From Desulfobacteraceae bacterium UBA5623 (GTDB lineage: Bacteria; Desulfobacterota; DSM-4660; Desulfatiglandales; Desulfatiglandaceae), in NCBI GenBank assembly GCA_002424495.1, contig DIKH01000177.1, forward strand, positions 335 through 6,716: a stretch of DNA of 6,382 nucleotides, read 5' to 3'. Under the pieces are notes generated by a model. The model did not search any database. It was not told the DNA's origin and saw only the letters and a list, made by a program, of their open reading frames with translations. Positions 6,171 through 6,382 of this stretch are shown here, piece after piece (positions within the stretch are counted from its first letter, which is position 1; each line of letters opens with the position of its first letter). Position numbers and translations under genes: made by a program.

Positions 6171-6303
6171 GATGAACTCGTAAAAAGTCCCAATTGTCAT
6201 GCTGAGCTTGTCGAAGGATGAATATAAGTTATTGATATTGCATCATGCTTCGGCAAGCTCAGCATGACAGCCTATATTAAATTCGCCTTTTTACGAGTGC
6301 ATC
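6171..6303. repeat. MITE-like nested inverted repeat, outer arms
   Basis: GATGAACTCGTAAAAAG (6171-6187) and CTTTTTACGAGTGCATC (6287-6303) are 17-bp inverted arms with a single mismatch (6175 against 6299), about 133 bp end to end. They enclose a second long inverted repeat (6195-6269). No transposase-like frame lies inside, and no clear target-site duplication flanks the arms. The size and terminal arms suggest a non-autonomous miniature element. The class is inferred. Confidence 0.65.
6195..6269. repeat. REP-like palindrome with GCTGAGCTTGTCGAAG core
   Basis: Arms of 26 nt at 6195-6220 and 6244-6269 pair with two mismatches. The left arm contains GCTGAGCTTGTCGAAG and the right arm its near complement, CTTCGGCAAGCTCAGC. 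The 23-nt loop can pair further (AATAT with ATATT). Closely similar GCTGAGCTTGTCGAAG palindromes are familiar as intergenic repeats in diverse bacterial genomes; this is from memory, not from a search. Confidence 0.75.
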
Positions 6304-6307
6304 TTTA

Positions 6308-6382
6308 TTAAATATCAAAATAACTGTCAATTTCTTCTCTAACTTCTATTGATAGTATAACATCTTTTCTGTAAATATGAAA
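6308..6382 (-). CDS. Possible C-terminal end of an unknown protein, truncated by window edge
   Basis: On the minus strand 24 codons are open from the window edge and end in tandem TAA TAA (6305-6310). The last residues read SIEVREEIDSYFDI, a mixed charged and hydrophobic composition that looks like real protein. I do not recognise the family. Twenty-four codons could be open by chance in AT-rich DNA, so this is tentative. If real, it lies upstream of the attC-like site in the same orientation, with about 320 nt of repeats between. Confidence 0.35.
   Translation of the reverse strand, partial: FHIYRKDVILSIEVREEIDSYFDI

Noticed and set aside
5944..6183. 79-codon plus-strand frame through the repeat region
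   Set aside because: It is Arg/Gly/Ser-rich across the GC block, then AT-derived, with no ribosome binding site and no recognisable domain. It is a by-product of repeat sequence.

Overview
The window is a bacterial chromosomal segment of moderate GC content. Most of it (about 1278-5800, minus strand) is a complete glycine cleavage operon in the order gcvT, gcvH, gcvPA, gcvPB, with the P-protein split into two subunits. The split P-protein and the convergent cysteine-rich double-[4Fe-4S] protein suggest an anaerobe, possibly of the Desulfobacterota/Syntrophales type. That assignment is inference from gene content and flanking repeat style, since no phylogenetic marker is present.

Layout, left to right. 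3-1214 (+) is the 3' part of a gene for a ferredoxin-like Fe-S protein that runs off the left edge. 1225-1279 is a strong intrinsic terminator whose T-run overlaps the stop codon of the convergent gcvPB. 1278-2717 (-) is gcvPB, the PLP-lysine-bearing half of the P-protein. 2718-2893 is an unusually long gap between the two P-protein halves. It holds a stem-loop next to the gcvPB ribosome binding site, a competing alternative stem, and two tiny overlapping reading frames. 2894-4222 (-) is gcvPA, 4270-4668 (-) is gcvH (lipoyl carrier) and 4701-5798 (-) is gcvT (aminomethyltransferase).

The four gcv products act together. GcvPA/GcvPB decarboxylate glycine and load an aminomethyl group onto the lipoyl arm of GcvH. 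GcvT transfers the methylene to tetrahydrofolate and releases ammonia. The L-protein (lpd) and lipoylation enzymes are not in this window. No glycine riboswitch is recognisable upstream of gcvT.

The last 500 bases (about 5880-6382) form a repeat-rich boundary with no complete gene. Directly upstream of gcvT lies a sequence on the minus strand with the architecture of an integron attC recombination site (5889-5987). Next come a GC-rich block, a perfect 16-bp inverted repeat (6114-6162), and a nested inverted repeat (6171-6303) built around a REP-like 'GCTGAGCTTGTCGAAG' core. The right edge may hold the last 24 codons of another minus-strand gene. The attC-like site beside a core metabolic operon is the most interesting feature.
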